Shown here in pieces: positions 1-12,817 of a stretch of 64,000 nucleotides of DNA. Both the position numbers and the translations under genes were made by a program. The stretch's first letter is position 1. The number at the start of each line of letters is the position of its first letter. The stretch comes from Scleromitrula shiraiana (taxonomy: Eukaryota > Ascomycota > Leotiomycetes > Helotiales > Sclerotiniaceae), in contig JABELC010000001.1 in NCBI GenBank assembly GCA_028455995.1, positions 2,654,501-2,718,500 of the forward strand, given 5' to 3'. The notes beneath the pieces were generated by a model that worked only from the letters and a program-made list of their open reading frames with translations, searched no databases and was not told the DNA's origin.

Positions 1-25
1 TAGAGAGTGTATACTATCTAAAGAT

Positions 26-67
26 ATCCATCCATCCATCCATCCATCCATCCATCCATCCATCCAT
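26..67. repeat. (ATCC)n microsatellite
   Basis: About ten near-perfect copies of a 4-base unit (atcc/catc) at the left edge of the window. Confidence 0.95.
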
Positions 68-360
68 TCAGCAACACCCTCCAAAGGAAACAATAAGCAC
101 CATTTATACGCTGTATACGTATACGTATATAATAAATAGCACAAGTGCAATCTTGGCACGGGACTCAACATACATTATACAAATCCAATCGATGATATTG
201 GATCACACCTACGCTTTTTACTTGAGCGACTGACTGACTAAACAAGTAGTTGATCGATATGAAATATTGTATGACGGGTTGGTCGGTTCGTTATACATTA
301 CACTGCATCGTATTGATTCCCTCGATGGGAAACCGCTACGAGATTCCTATCCTATTTCTC

Positions 361-422
361 AATTCCTATTTCTCAATTCTCGATTCTCAATTCTCGATTC
401 TCAATTCTCGATTCTCGATTGT
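361..422. repeat. Imperfect 7/14-base tandem repeat
   Basis: Alternating units ttctcaa and ttctcga repeat about eight times. The alternation of two variants suggests growth by slippage of a 14-base unit. Confidence 0.85.
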
Positions 423-668
423 CGAACCAACTGCAAAATACACTGATGATAGCAAATTCGAATGATCCAGAGCGAAGCTAGTAAGTATAATATATAATAT
501 GAGACTACATTGTATAGACAGAATAACGAGAGCGTGTATACTATACTATACCATGCATGGTAAGTTATGCACATGCATAATTATTTGGACTCGGTAGATA
601 CACACGCTATGGATCACACAAGTCTCGGGACTTCTCTATCGACTTCGTTTAATCTGATCTTGATCTTA

Positions 669-710
669 GTCTTGGTCTTGGTCTTGGTCTTGGACTTGGT
701 CTTGGTCTTG
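669..710. repeat. (CTTGGT)n hexanucleotide repeat
   Basis: Seven units of cttggt, one changed to cttgga. The array lies in non-coding DNA. Confidence 0.9.
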
Positions 711-3601
711 ATCGGCCGGCGCAATTTCCTTGGCTGGCTGTGTATGTGCCGTTGCTTATATACATGGTAGAGGATGATGCCAAGGGATTATCAACTACCG
801 TGATCGTGTATGGATTTCTTGGTTTTTGGTTTTTTTTTGCGAGAGAGAAGAGAGAAGACATGGGAAGACAAGGGATGGGAAGAAAAGGGAAGAAAAGGGA
901 AGAAAATGGATTGTTGCATCAATATTAGGTGTATGTACACTTGTATCATATGTATGTATCATGCTGCTTCGAGTTTCTTGGCTATGGGTTCCAAGGTTAT
1001 TTTTTTGTATTGGCGATGTACTGTAGATATATTAATATTAATATTAATGCCGTACATGTATGTAATCGCCAAGACTACCAATGAGTACCGGTACTTGGAC
1101 TTGGACTGAACATCCCAACTTCATGGAGAAAATAAATCTATCTATTTGTTTGTTTGTTTGTTTGTTTCGACTTTGAATATCTACACAAGACAAAAAATCA
1201 CATCTCATTTCCAACCCGAGACCGAGCTCAAGCAAGCTCGAACCGAGAAGTTCTTTCATTCTTTTTACAATGCCCAGACACCCACCATGTATCAAGACCC
1301 TCTCGGTTCCCGAGGATCAATTTTTTAAACACTTCCAAGGGTTTAGAGTTTGTTAATAGAAAGGATGAGCTTCTTTTATGATCGAGCGGCGGTGAGATAT
1401 TGAGCTAATTCATTTTTTTGATATCTGTTCTACAATTGAAAATCTAAAACCGTTTTGGGTAAATACGTTTTTAATGTTGAGTTGAAATATACCTAGGTAG
1501 GTAGACCTTCAAATTGGGATATATATACTACCTACATACATACATACATAGTAGTTATAGTACTGATAGTGAATGTATATTATGTAACCGGATATTTGGG
1601 ACTTCAATAGCTCGAAACCAATTTCTAATGTCCGTTTCAATATTGAATATTTAAGATTTTTTGACTCCGGAGTCATCTTTATTATTAATGTCTATTCTTG
1701 ATACAGACATTCGGGATTTCAAAAAGCTCGATGGATGGATATTTATTTATAGAATAGCGGCACTGACCGATCTCGGGACGACGTTTATACCATACCAAGG
1801 TAGTATCAAACAATCCGTCTTGTCTACCGAGCTATCAAAGCTTCTAGATATACATACATAGTATAGTGTAGGGGTCTCGAGACTAGACTCTAGAGAGAGG
1901 GATGTGGGAATTCTGATACTATATGAAGTAACCAAGTATCTGGGCACGTTGATGTTTTGTTTCAATATCAATATCGGTCAATTAACATCTGGATATCGAT
2001 ATGGGTGTTTTATCTCCACTGTACGAGTATTTTTATTTCATGGTTTGATGGTTTGATGGTTTGATACTACCTAAGATATCAAAGAGGACAACGAATCAGC
2101 CAATATCCCCTCTCGGATTGAACCCATTGCTTAATCTTATCTCGACATTGGTAGCCAAGTCTACGCTCGATGCATGTACCAAGATGTATGATCCATTGTT
2201 TTTGGGTCGACTGTATGATATCTGTCTTATGTGTGATTGGTATTTCTTGTCCTGTCCTGTCTTGTCTTGTGTTGTGTTTTGTTATCTTTGCGGCGGATTG
2301 GGATTTATTATTGTCACGGTGTATCGTATTGTACAGACTGCATGTTTTGTACAGGTATTTGTTGTTGTTGTGTTGACCTATGAGAAGGGATCGTGGACCC
2401 ACGCCTTTATACCTGGCTCGAGACGCGGTTTGGTGGGTGGTTTGAGGAGGGGTCGCACTTACAAGCGGGGCGGGCATATTGAGCCGCTAGCATATTGAAG
2501 GATTGGGAAACACATGTATGCAGATGGATGAGTGTAGATGAGTGTAGATGGAGACTCCGGGGAAGCTAACACCGCATTGATCTACAGCTGGGCATTTATT
2601 TCAATTAAGTCTTGTATAACATACCTAGGTAGTAAGTATAATTTATCACGGATGGAGTATGAGATATGAGTATGAGGTATGTGATGTTTGTTGTATGTAG
2701 GAGAGTGAGCGGAAATGTTCTTGGTATTGTATGGATGTAACAGTTCTTATGGGGGCTTTTAGGATTTCTTTTTGGAGGGTATCTCCACTGTTGAGATGGG
2801 GAGGGATAGGAAGGGTTTTGTATATTATTACTCGTATTTAGATGGTTGTTACTTTGTTAGATATCCGGTATCAAAAATGGATAAGAAGCTTAAGATATCA
2901 TAAGAACTAGAAACAGGAGATTCTTTGTTGTATTTTCTCGTCTTTTTCATCAATACATTCAGCTCAACTAGATTAGAGTATATAATATAAGGAAAAGGAT
3001 ACCACTTTCTCATTTCTATTCAGATATCCTTTTTCATTTGAAATTCTTTGATGAATTATATTTTACTTGAAGAGTCATCTACTCGAGTATAACTTGATAA
3101 TCATCCCAAATCTTCAATTCATACTTTCAATCTTATTAATTCTTTATTTAATTAATTATTTGTTTGTTTATTTATCTTGGAGCTTATCTACGTTTATCAA
3201 TATCAGGAACAGGAAAAGAAAAAGAAAAAGAAATTCATTCTACAAAGAAAGGAAGATAGTCAAAATCATCTCCATCTACGATTTTCATTCCTTTCCTTTG
3301 AACTTATCACGAGGCTATTTCATTCGACATCCTTTAAAAAAAAACCCCCCTCCGAAACGTGGAGCCTCACCTTATTCAGTCAAAAGCCGCCTCTCGATCT
3401 TTTTTTTTTTTTTTTCAACCTTTTTTTTTTCTCATACTCCGATACGGGCTAATCTATTATGGGTATGACCAATTTAATAAACTTCTAGAAAAAAGAGTCC
3501 TTATCGAAACAATCTTGGGATTCTTGGCATTCTCAGCATTCAAGATTTTATCATACTAGTAATTGACGATTCAGGATAATAAACTGGACTGGAAGATAAC
3601 C

Positions 3602-3640
3602 CTGGAGACTGGAGTCCTGGAGTCCTGGAGTCCTGGAGTC
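3602..3640. repeat. (GGAGTCCT)n octamer tandem repeat
   Basis: Four to five head-to-tail copies of an 8-base unit ggagtcct with slight variation in the first copy. Confidence 0.85.
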
Positions 3641-3776
3641 TTGGGGGTCCATCTTAAGGAATTCGTTTTTATTTTGTTTTGTATTAGTACTTCAGGCTTG
3701 TGTATACTTATTATTATTATTATTTATTTCTTCTTCTATTAGGGTACGCACTTTTATGACCTATTCCTCTTAATAT

Positions 3777-3842
3777 CTTTCTCTCTTTCTCTTCCTCTCT
3801 CTCTCTTTCTCTCTCTCTTTTTCTTCCCCTCTTTTTCTTCTA
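3777..3842 (+). promoter_or_regulatory. CT-rich tract, candidate core-promoter element
   Basis: A run of about 65 bases that is almost only C and T, roughly 880 bases before the next start codon. Pyrimidine tracts of this kind often lie just before transcription starts in filamentous fungi. Assignment to the PFK-2 gene is inference from orientation and distance. Confidence 0.4.
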
Positions 3843-4635
3843 TACATCCATTCATCACTTCTTCTTCTTGTTCATATAAATCTTCTCTTCATTCGTTATT
3901 GAAATTGAAGAATATCTTGATTTTAAACTCATTGATTGATATATTATCATTGTCATAGCTGGACCTCCCTCGGGATATCTGGATCCATTGATTATTCACT
4001 CTTCAAATAACGAACGTATTACTACTTTTATTTCAATTGTCCTTCTGACTCCTCTTAGCTCTCAGCTCGAATCGAAAAAAAAAGGGAAAAAAAAAAGAGG
4101 ATCATCATTACATACTAGATTTCAGCAACAAGCAACTAGGGATAGAGAACCTTTACAGAGCCTTGTCAAACGGAGGTTGATCATTTTTTATATCTGCAAT
4201 CTGCTGCAACCTACCTGCAGTGGACATACAGTACATACCATACCAATTATTATTACAATATTTTGTTAGTACAGTACTTTTTTCCTTCTCCTCCCCCCAA
4301 GTCTCATTATATTATATTGTATAACTACATCGGCCACAAAAATACCGATGCATACAACCCCTCTTGCCTCCTGCATCCTTGGAAATTCTTTAAAACTAAT
4401 TTTTTTTGATTGGATACCTTCACCTAGAATCCCTATTGTAAAAATTAAATAAATAAATAATTGGAGCTTTTATTTATCGAACTTTCTACGCTACAAATGC
4501 CTTCAGCCATTCGGGTCGAAGGTTATGGGACACCACCGCTCTGTACGATATCCCCAATCCCACAATTTCCGATAAAATATAATATGATATAATAGTTCAA
4601 ACTGTTTTTAGTTAAATGTTAATCTCACCCCGCTA

Positions 4636-4666
4636 ACGTCAGGTAAATAGCGGACCTTCGACGTCA
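4636..4666 (+). promoter_or_regulatory. Pair of CRE-like ACGTCA sites before the PFK-2/FBPase-2 start
   Basis: ACGTCA occurs at 4636-4641 and at 4661-4666, the second within a GACGTC palindrome. The sites are 25 bases apart, two helical turns and a half, and lie 53-83 bases before the start codon. ACGTCA is the half-site of CREB/ATF bZIP factors. A role here is unproven and they may lie in the leader. Confidence 0.3.
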
Positions 4667-4718
4667 GTCACAACTATCCTCTATCGCAAAGACGGCCGTT
4701 CTAAATAATCGTGCCGCT

Positions 4719-6977
4719 ATGAATCCACACGCAATACCTTGTCAATGTTCCCACTCTCGTTCTCACTCACACTCTCACTCTCAACCCCTCTCCAATATAA
4801 CAAACGATTTCATACTTGAACGAGATTTCGCAGTTTTAAAACCTCAACCAGATACATATCTTACACCCCCGTCGCCATCAATTCTTTCCGCCGTCTTAAA
4901 TCGCAAATTGCAAAACGTCGGAATGCCTAGCAGTGATGGAGTTACGGATGGAGTCATCGCAGGTGTTGGCCACCCTCCCTCCGATACACCTACTCAAAGC
5001 GGACCTTCCACAGCTCCAAGCAGTCCAAGAATGTAAGTCTCCTTTTCCAATTCCTGTTGGTTATTTGCGTTTGCATTTTGAAATTCTTCAATTTCTAGTG
5101 GGGCACAAAATTCTCAACAAATTCTTCATTTGAAACCTCAACACTGACAACCACAAAAGTCTCCCAGTACGACAGAATTCCGGTACTACTACACCTCGAG
5201 TTCGACCTCCTGCCACAACCTTGAACATCCCTGGTATGACCAGATCCCGCGTTTCCCCAGATGGAAAAATTGCACAAAGAGATGTCGCTTCGAAGTTGGT
5301 CGTTATCATGGTGGGGTTACCTGCTCGGGGCAAATCTTACATCACCAAGAAAATTCAACGCTATCTATCATGGCAACAACACGAGACTAGAATTTTTAAT
5401 GTTGGAAATCGACGACGTGTTGCAGCTGGAAAATCGCAACAATCCAATGGCACAACCGGCAATCCACAAAGACAAAGTGCCGTCTCGGCAACTACGCCAA
5501 GCCAGCCTAATCGAAACGGCTCAATACAGATAGATGCTCCAAGACAGGCTGCGCATATTCTTCTCAATGGTGTAGACCCAACGCAACAAGAACAGGAAAC
5601 GAATGGTCTCGATTTAACAAAAGTTTCGTCTCCCGGAGAACTCCCAACTTCTGCAACCGTGGATCAATCGGCCGATTTCTTCGATCCACTCAATTCTAAG
5701 GCTGCTTTGATCAGAGAGCAAGTAGCAATGGCTACTTTGGATGAACTCCTAGATTTCCTTTTGCAAGTTAATGGTGCAGTGGGTATTTTAGACGCAACTA
5801 ATAGTACTATTGAGCGCCGTAGCCTACTCTTCAAGCACATCAAGGAAAGAGAGCCTAAACTCGGTATCCTTTTCATTGAAAGTGTTTGTGAGGATGAGAG
5901 TGTATGTCTTCTCTCCAATGTCTCATACGGAATTTTGCTAACACTAATCAGTTGCTCGAGGCAAATATGCGATTGAAACTCCGAGGTCCTGATTACAAAG
6001 ACAAAGACCCAGAATCTTCCTTGCGAGATTTCAAAAAACGTGTTGAAGCTTATGAATCTGCATATGTTCCTCTAGGAAAATATGAAGAGGACAATCATAT
6101 GCAATATATTAAAATGATCGACGTCGGACGAAAAGTTATTCACTATCAACTTAAAGGCTTCTTAACTGGTGGTATAGCTTCATATCTATCAACATTCAAT
6201 CTTTCGCCAAGACAAATCTGGATTACCCGACATGGAAAATCGATCGATAATTCACTTGGTAAACTTGGTGGTGATTCTGACCTTACCGAACAGGGCCAGA
6301 AATACGCTCAGGTCCTCCATAGCTTCATTACCGATAGACGAAGACAATGGATTAATGAACAACAGCAATCAGCCATTGAAAGTGCAAAATACCCTCCAGG
6401 AGGCGAGCAAAGCAGAACTCCCCCATATCCAGATATAATGGGAGAACTTGACGAAAAGAACTTTTGTGTTTGGACATCAATGCTTAAGCGAAGTATTCAA
6501 ACAGCCGACTTCTTCGAACACGACGATGATTATGATGTAAAGAATTGGGAAATGTTGAATGAATTAAATGCTGGCTCATTCGAGGGTCTAACATACAAAG
6601 AAATTGAATCACGTTATCCAGAGGAATACGAAAAGCGAGCCACAGACAAACTTCACTATATTTATCCAGGAGTCGGAGGTGAAGGATACTTACAAGTTAT
6701 TAGTCGACTACGGGATATGGTACGAGAGCTCGAACGTATTACCGATCATGTTCTTATCATCGGACATCGATCTGTTGCCCGTGTATTGATGGCATACTTC
6801 ATGGATCTTACCAGAGATGATATCGCCGACCTGGATGTACCTCTCGGAATGCTTTATGCTATTGAACCAAAACCATATGGTATCGAGTTCCACGCCTACA
6901 AATACAATGAACGACAACAATGGTTCGATGAGTTGCCAAACTACAAGCCTAGAAAGGAGACGGAGAAGGGTAATTAA
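4719..6977 (+). CDS. 6-phosphofructo-2-kinase / fructose-2,6-bisphosphatase
   Basis: This enzyme makes and breaks fructose 2,6-bisphosphate, the signal that sets the balance of glycolysis and gluconeogenesis in the cytosol. Exons are 4719-5032, 5160-5901 and 5952-6977 (693 aa); the introns are 127 and 50 bp. The kinase half has a P-loop GLPARGKS at residues 157-164. The phosphatase half has the RHG motif at 445-447 and the second histidine at 624 (IIGHRS), so both catalytic histidines are present. A Ser/Gln/Asn-rich insert of about 84 residues (192-275) splits the kinase domain after NVGNRRR and before ADFFDP. The first ~105 residues are low-complexity, with a His/Ser repeat near the start. 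Two CRE-like sites precede the gene. A later start at 4923 is possible. The family call is firm; whether both activities dominate equally cannot be read from sequence. Confidence 0.93.
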
Positions 6978-8534
6978 AAATCTACCTGACGAAAAATACG
7001 AGCTACGACGAACGAAGAATAGTGACGATTAAAGTTGCGTTTTATTTGTTTCTTCTCATTTTGTACGATTAAGGGGTTAGGCGTTTTACAGACAGAAAGA
7101 TTAGGTGGCGCGATTTGCATAGCGACGATGGGTTTGCGTTATTTTATGGCGTTTGAATTTTGACTTTGGGTTTGGAATTGGGTTTGGGTTTGGGTGTGGT
7201 AATTTCGGTTTGGGATGTATAACAATTGATGTGATGATTAGGATGAGGAGATTTACGGGGATTTGCTTGCAATGAGATCGATGGGAATTTGACGAACATA
7301 TTTTCAAGATGGCCTGGGCATATAGATCGGGAGTTACGAGATGTTTTTCACGAGAAGATGGGGGGATGGGGCGATTGTAAGAGATTGAAGGAATGAGAGA
7401 GTGGTTGGATGGACGGATGGAGAAATTGCTGGTCAGCTACCGATCGATACATGCAACGAATAAACAGAAACGAGATAGAATGTTTGAAATATTAGAAGGC
7501 GGAGATAAGAGAAATTTGGGAGATGTTTGATAATTAGATGGATGAGAATGGATCGAATGGGATGGATAGGAATGCAGAGATTGAAATATCTATAGAAAGA
7601 GAAAGGAGAAAGGAGAACGAAGAAGATATGAGATATGAGATTGGGAAGACAACGAAAGATCACTACTTATGTTTTTGTAATATTACAATAGTATATCAAA
7701 TGTATCAATACGGAATGATGTTAGACGAACTATAGACCGTAGATGGAATTTGAAGAAGATATTAATTTCAAAAGATTTCGAATATTTGTCATTCAGGTAG
7801 ACATTAATATATTGATTAGGTTGGAAGTGAGATCTATCCAGGTTGATTAGAATTTGTCAATCGTTTCTTTTATCTTCATCGTATGCATGTAACTACAATG
7901 TAGATATATTGACATGCATTTGTTGTTTGTCCAAACTACCTGGTGCCCGGCTTATTGCACTACCCCGACCCCACCACAGCTTGTTTTGCTTGCATATCTA
8001 CGTACTTTCCAAGGTTGTATTCTTCCTTCTTGGTCATACATACAGCTTACGGAACCTGTAGGAATATTTATTTTGTGTTCAATGCCATTCAAAAACAAAG
8101 TCTTTGATATCTTAAGATATCCGGGTAATTCCTGACTTCGATTAGCTGTAAGTATGAAACTTTTCTTCAATAAAAAAAAGAATACAGTAGGAAATACTAT
8201 TCGTCTCGCCGGATATAGATAAAATTCTTTGTTCATCTACTACATGCTCCCCCTAACTAATTGTCTCTCATTCGAACCCTCCCAGATAAAGATTCCTTTC
8301 AAACCCACTCTTTTGTCCCCCAACCGATCTATGCGATTCCGTCCAAACCGTCGTATCATCGTCGGCAAGCCACCACTTTCTCCAGCTTCAACACCCTTCT
8401 CGAATGCTCTCGCCCCTTACTACAAGCCGCAAATCCGCACGACATTGCGAACAAACAGGAACAGAAACGCGCGAATTTATTCTCCTTGCTTCTGAGGTTT
8501 TAAAGGTCGGCGTAGAAATATCAAAGCGATCGTT
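6978..8534. other. Spacer between PFK-2/FBPase-2 and RNase H1
   Basis: No gene is seen. The left half is G-rich on the + strand (about 7040-7660) and includes four GGG runs at 7168-7194, probably in the 3' untranslated region. From about 8245 to 8490 the + strand is C/A-rich, then becomes G/T-rich as the next gene begins. Confidence 0.6.
7168..7194 (+). other. Four-run G-quadruplex motif in the likely 3' untranslated region
   Basis: GGG runs at 7168-7170, 7180-7182, 7186-7188 and 7192-7194 are separated by loops of 9, 3 and 3 bases. They lie on the sense strand about 190 bases after the PFK-2/FBPase-2 stop codon, so a fold could form in the mRNA. Confidence 0.4.
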
Positions 8535-9647
8535 ATGCCGGCTGCTACGAGAAAACGTAAACATAGTGGGGATGAACCACCGGCTATGAAATTTTACGCT
8601 GTGAGGAAGGGGTTTAAACCAGGGGTTTTTACAACGTGGAAGGAGTGTCAGGATCAGACTACCGGGTTTAAGGGTGCTATGTGTATGTTTTTTCATTCTT
8701 ATTATGCTTTTTTGGGGAGGGGGCATTTCGGGCGGAATTAGACACTAATATCAATTGGTTAACATAGACAAATCGTTTACGAATTACTCCGACGCAGAAG
8801 CATTCGTAGCGGGCAAGAACCCAGCCAAGGAAACGGGAGAGAGCAAATTCTACGGTGTCGCGGTTGGTCTTGTTCCTGGTGTGTATACGGAGTGGGCGGA
8901 TGCGCAGAAACAGATTCGGGATGTGAAGGGGCCGAAATATAAGAAATTTGCGACGAGGGAGGAGGCGGAGGAGTTTGTGGAGAGTGGGGGACGGTCGGCT
9001 GCTAAGAAGACGAAGGTTGAGGCGGAGGAGGAGAAGAAAGGGGCTAGGGAGAAGAGGAAGGGCAAGGCGGATGAGGACGTTAAGACGGTTGGAGATGAGG
9101 CCGATTTGGTTAGGGTTTGGACGGATGGGAGTTCGAGGGGAAATGGGAAGAAGGGGGCGATGGCTGGAGTGGGTGTTTTCTTTGGGGATGATGATGATAG
9201 GTTTGTATTCTTCTTGGTTTTTCTATACGTTATTAATTCTCCTCATATAACAAACATGCTAATCCAAACCTCTCTTGTAGAAACATTTCCGAACCCCTCC
9301 CAGGCCCTCTACAAACCAACCAACGCGCCGAACTCACCGCCGCTCTCCGCGCCCTAGAAATCGTACCCCAAAACGCACACATCGAGATCATCACCGACAG
9401 CAGCTACACAATAAACTGCTGCACAGTATGGTACCGAGGATGGATGAAGAACGGCTGGAAAACCGGCGCGGGGGAGGACGTCATGAATAAAGATTTGATA
9501 GAAAAGATTAGAAAGATTATTGATGAGAGGACGGAAATGGGTTCCAGGACGAATTTGGAATGGATTAAGGGCCATGATGATGATCCGGGGAATGTGGCCG
9601 CAGATAAGTTGGCTGTTAGGGGGGCTTTGGCTGCTAGGGGTTCGTGA
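8535..9647 (+). CDS. Ribonuclease H1 with two hybrid-binding domains
   Basis: The product cuts the RNA strand of RNA:DNA hybrids and clears R-loops in nucleus and possibly mitochondria. Exons are 8535-8682, 8768-9200 and 9281-9647 (315 aa); introns are 85 and 80 bp. Two N-terminal viroplasmin-like hybrid-binding domains start at residues 19 (KFYAVRKGF) and 76 (KFYGVAVGL). A charged Lys/Glu linker follows. The catalytic domain starts with VWTDGS; Asp169, Glu211 (QRAEL), Asp233 (TDSSY) and Asp302 (AADKLA) fit the DEDD active site, with His292 in GHDDDPGN as the flexible-loop histidine. The two-HBD layout matches yeast Rnh1. Exon 3 changes abruptly from C-rich to G-rich near 9440. No mitochondrial presequence is evident. 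Confidence 0.93.
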
Positions 9648-10825
9648 GGGAAGAGGAAGGGGGTGGGTTACGGCACTCTGAAGAAAGTGTGTTACGTGTA
9701 TGAGTATATGAGTATTTGCGGCTTTTGACTAGCGTGAGAAGGAAACTCTTGGGGGTGGAGGAGAAGGAAGGGAGGATTAGGGGTGATGATTTATCTCTGT
9801 TGATGTGACGTGATACCAATATCCATTGTTGTACATATATGTATCTTATTTCGTTTCACTGGAGTTAAAATATGCTAGTAGAACGAACGAACCCCTCCTT
9901 TTGGGCAGGAAATCTCTATTGTCTATAGTAGGTATGGTATCTACATATTCATATTTCCACAGTAAAAATGTAGTATTCAGAGAATTCTACCAGAAAGTAG
10001 TGCTTAGTGCTTAACGCATAATCCCGTATATTGAATTTCGCCCCAACAATGGCATTGTACGAGTATTGTGAATGATAAGTAACCTATATAATTAGCTAGA
10101 GGTTGGTACGTACCAGAAGTCCTTGTTAATAATGATTATAATTAAGAGCAAGGTCTGGTGCTTTCCAACCGTTTGGAAAATTAGTGGCATATGACGCAGA
10201 ATACGAACCTGGTCTGATCTCGTCTCGCCTATTGATCCCCTCACTTGTGGGGTAATTCCATACCATGCCATGGATGCAAACCTTGGCCAAGACCGTGCCG
10301 ATTTAATTTTTGCATTGCAACAACCAAGAGCTCAGGCATGAATACACGTCTTGTTGTAAACAAAATCAATCCAATCGGATCTCAATCGCGTCCACACACT
10401 TTATCTATTTGATTGATTGTAGCGTCGCGACTTATTTATTGAGCTTGGCTTGCAGATATATTTACTTCTTTCATATCTATTGATTGTCACTCGCTCTATT
10501 GGAAGAGCGAGGGGTTTTCCTGATAATCTGATAAAGTGGCAGGCAATATAGCTTCTTCTTCTATATCACAAGAAATCCGTTCAGATGATTCAATAACAAA
10601 GGTTCTCTTTCTGAGCTCTGAGTTTGAGTTTGTGTTTGACTGTGTGTCTGTGGTTGTGTTTGCGAAGAGACGGTGGAGATTTATTGACGACAACGAGATT
10701 GGTGATGATACGAGGATCACTTGATATTTGCTACTTTGTGAAAAATTCCAATTGCATAATAACACGAGAGTAGAGTGGGAGATTTAGAGGTGGTAATAAG
10801 ACCGAGAGAACTCAAGAGGATCAAG
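9648..10825. other. Spacer between RNase H1 and the antiporter
   Basis: AT-rich, with no supported gene. The last ~300 bases probably contain promoter and leader of the antiporter. A GTG-initiated extension from 10775 was not used because the first ATG in that frame is at 10826. Confidence 0.6.
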
Positions 10826-12817
10826 ATGCCTACTCTAGAACTCACCAATTTCAATATCGTATGTGCCCTTTTGGGTGGTTTTATTACTACATTTGGTCTG
10901 GTCTCATACCTTTTTAAGGAGAAGTTTTATCTCTCAGAAGCTTGTATGTATTTTAACTTCCTTGGCTACCCCATCAACGAATAAAAGAATAATAATTAAT
11001 AAACCCCGCTAGTAATATCCCTCATAGCAGGTGTTATATTCTCTCCCCACGCAACCAATCTTCTCCGTCCCCTCGAATACACCAACAACAACATCGCAGA
11101 CCTCAACACCACCACCCTCTACTTCAGCCGACTCGTCCTCGGCGTCCAACTCGTCCTCGCAGGCGTCCAACTCCCTTCCCAATATCTCAAAATAGAATGG
11201 AAGGCGCTCACATTCCTGCTCGGTCCCATCATGACCTCGATGTGGCTGGCTAGCTCGCTGTTGATTTGGGCCATGGTTCCGGATTTGAGCTTTCTTCATG
11301 CGCTGGCGGTCGGCGCGTGTATTACGCCGACGGATCCGGTACTGAGTAATAGTATTGTCAAGGGGAAGTTTGCGGATAAGAATATTCCGAAGGAGTTGCA
11401 GAAGATTATTGTGGCGGAGAGTGGGGCGAATGATGGGTTGGGGTATCCGTATTTGTTTTTGGCTCTGTATCTTATTAAGTATACGGGGTTTGGAGGTGAG
11501 TCTTTTGGGGGTTTCTTCATTCTTGGGGGGTTGTCTTGAAGGCTCGGGTGCTTGTCATACTGGCGATCCTCAACTGTGAGGAGGAATCTTTGCTGACGTT
11601 TTGATAATAGGAGAGGGACAAAGTGGAGGGGCTCGTACCGCTATTGGCTTATGGTTCGGAGAAACTTGGGGATATACAATCATTCTCAGCATCATCTACG
11701 GAGCAACAGTTGGCTGGATAGCCAAAGAACTACTTCATTGGGCCGAAGAGAGGAAATTTGTCGATCGAGAAAGTTTCTTAGTTTTCGCCATCACTTTGGC
11801 TCTCTTTATCGTCGGCACTTGCGGTATGATTGGTAGTGATGATGTGTTGGCTTGCTTCATTGCTGGAAATGCTTTTACATGGGATGATTGGTTTCGTCTT
11901 GAAACATTAGATGATTCCCTTCAACCTACTATTGATATGTTATTGAATTTGAGTATTTTCATTTACTTTGGGGCTATTTGCCCTTGGCATTCGTTCCTAA
12001 GTAATGATGTTATCCCTATTTATCGATTGATATTTTTGGGGATTTTGATATTGCTTTTCAGGTAAGTAGATTCATTCCGTCCAAATTTGAAGAGATGCTC
12101 ATTTTAACACTTTATAGACGTCTACCAATCGTTTTCGCCATGCACAAATTCATCCACCAAATCGACGAAAAACGCCAGGCCATCTTCGTCGGTTTCTTCG
12201 GCCCCATAGGCGTCTCCGCAATCTTCTACCTCTACATATCCCTCGAATTCCTCGAAACCATCACCATAGATAACGGCGAACAACGCCCCGACGCAGCACG
12301 TCTCGCAGACGTCATCACGGTCGTCGTTTGGTTCCTAGCCATCTGCAGTATAGTGGTCCATGGCCTCTCAATCCCACTGGGAAAATTGGGATTTTTCCTC
12401 CCGAGAACGCTAAGTAGGGTGTGGACGAGCCAGGTTAATAATGAGGAGGGGGTTAGGGTGGGCGCGAGAGTTAGGAGCGAGGTGTTGAATATTGGGATGT
12501 TGAGGGAGAGGAGGAGAGCTGCAGGTGGGGGTGGGGGTGGGAATGTTAGTGGGAGTAGCACGCCGGGGATAAGCTCGAGTGCTTCGACTACGAGACCTAT
12601 TTATGGGATTGGCGGGAGTATTATTAGGTCGGGGATGGGCATGGGCATGGACATGGGTTTGGATGGGGCGGGTGATGGTGATGGTGGTAGAATGACGGAT
12701 TCAAATCCTAATACGCCTACTATTCCCAGTGCGGCGGCTATGGAGGGGAGGACGATTAGATTTCCGGATGAGCAGGTGTCGGGGTTGAGTCAGGGGGGTA
12801 TGTATTCAGAGGTTTAG
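10826..12817 (+). CDS. Na+(K+)/H+ antiporter, Nha1/sod2 type
   Basis: A plasma-membrane antiporter of the CPA family that exports Na+ and K+ in exchange for protons, for salt tolerance and pH control. Exons are 10826-10943, 11013-11495, 11611-12061 and 12118-12817 (583 aa); introns are 69, 115 and 56 bp. The N-terminal SPHATN segment, TPTDPVL (144-150) and ESGANDG with Asn179-Asp180 are hallmarks of the fungal Nha1 family, as is the later GSDDVLACFIAGNAF segment around Asp277-Asp278. Many hydrophobic helices fill the first ~420 residues. The C-terminal tail is about 150 residues, rich in Gly, Ser and Met, far shorter than the tail of yeast Nha1. Both exon 2 and exon 4 switch from C-ending to G-ending codons part way. 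It converges with the WW gene, 373 bp between stops. Confidence 0.92.

Larger units (their letters stand above)
1..4718. other. Long AT-rich spacer upstream of the PFK-2/FBPase-2 gene
   Basis: No convincing gene is seen. Open frames here are low-complexity and lack family motifs or believable intron structure. The stretch holds several microsatellites (26-67, 361-422, 669-710, 3602-3640), poly-T runs near 3400-3430 and a strong CT tract at 3777-3842. The right end is probably promoter and 5' untranslated leader of the next gene. Confidence 0.6.

Noticed and set aside
2061..2498. 145-codon open frame with a Cys/Leu/Val-rich middle
   Set aside because: Composition follows local T-rich low complexity, there is no family motif, and the opposite strand is also open over the same stretch.
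7140..7200. GGGTTT repeats as internal telomere sequence
   Set aside because: The units are irregular and do not match the fungal TTAGGG repeat.
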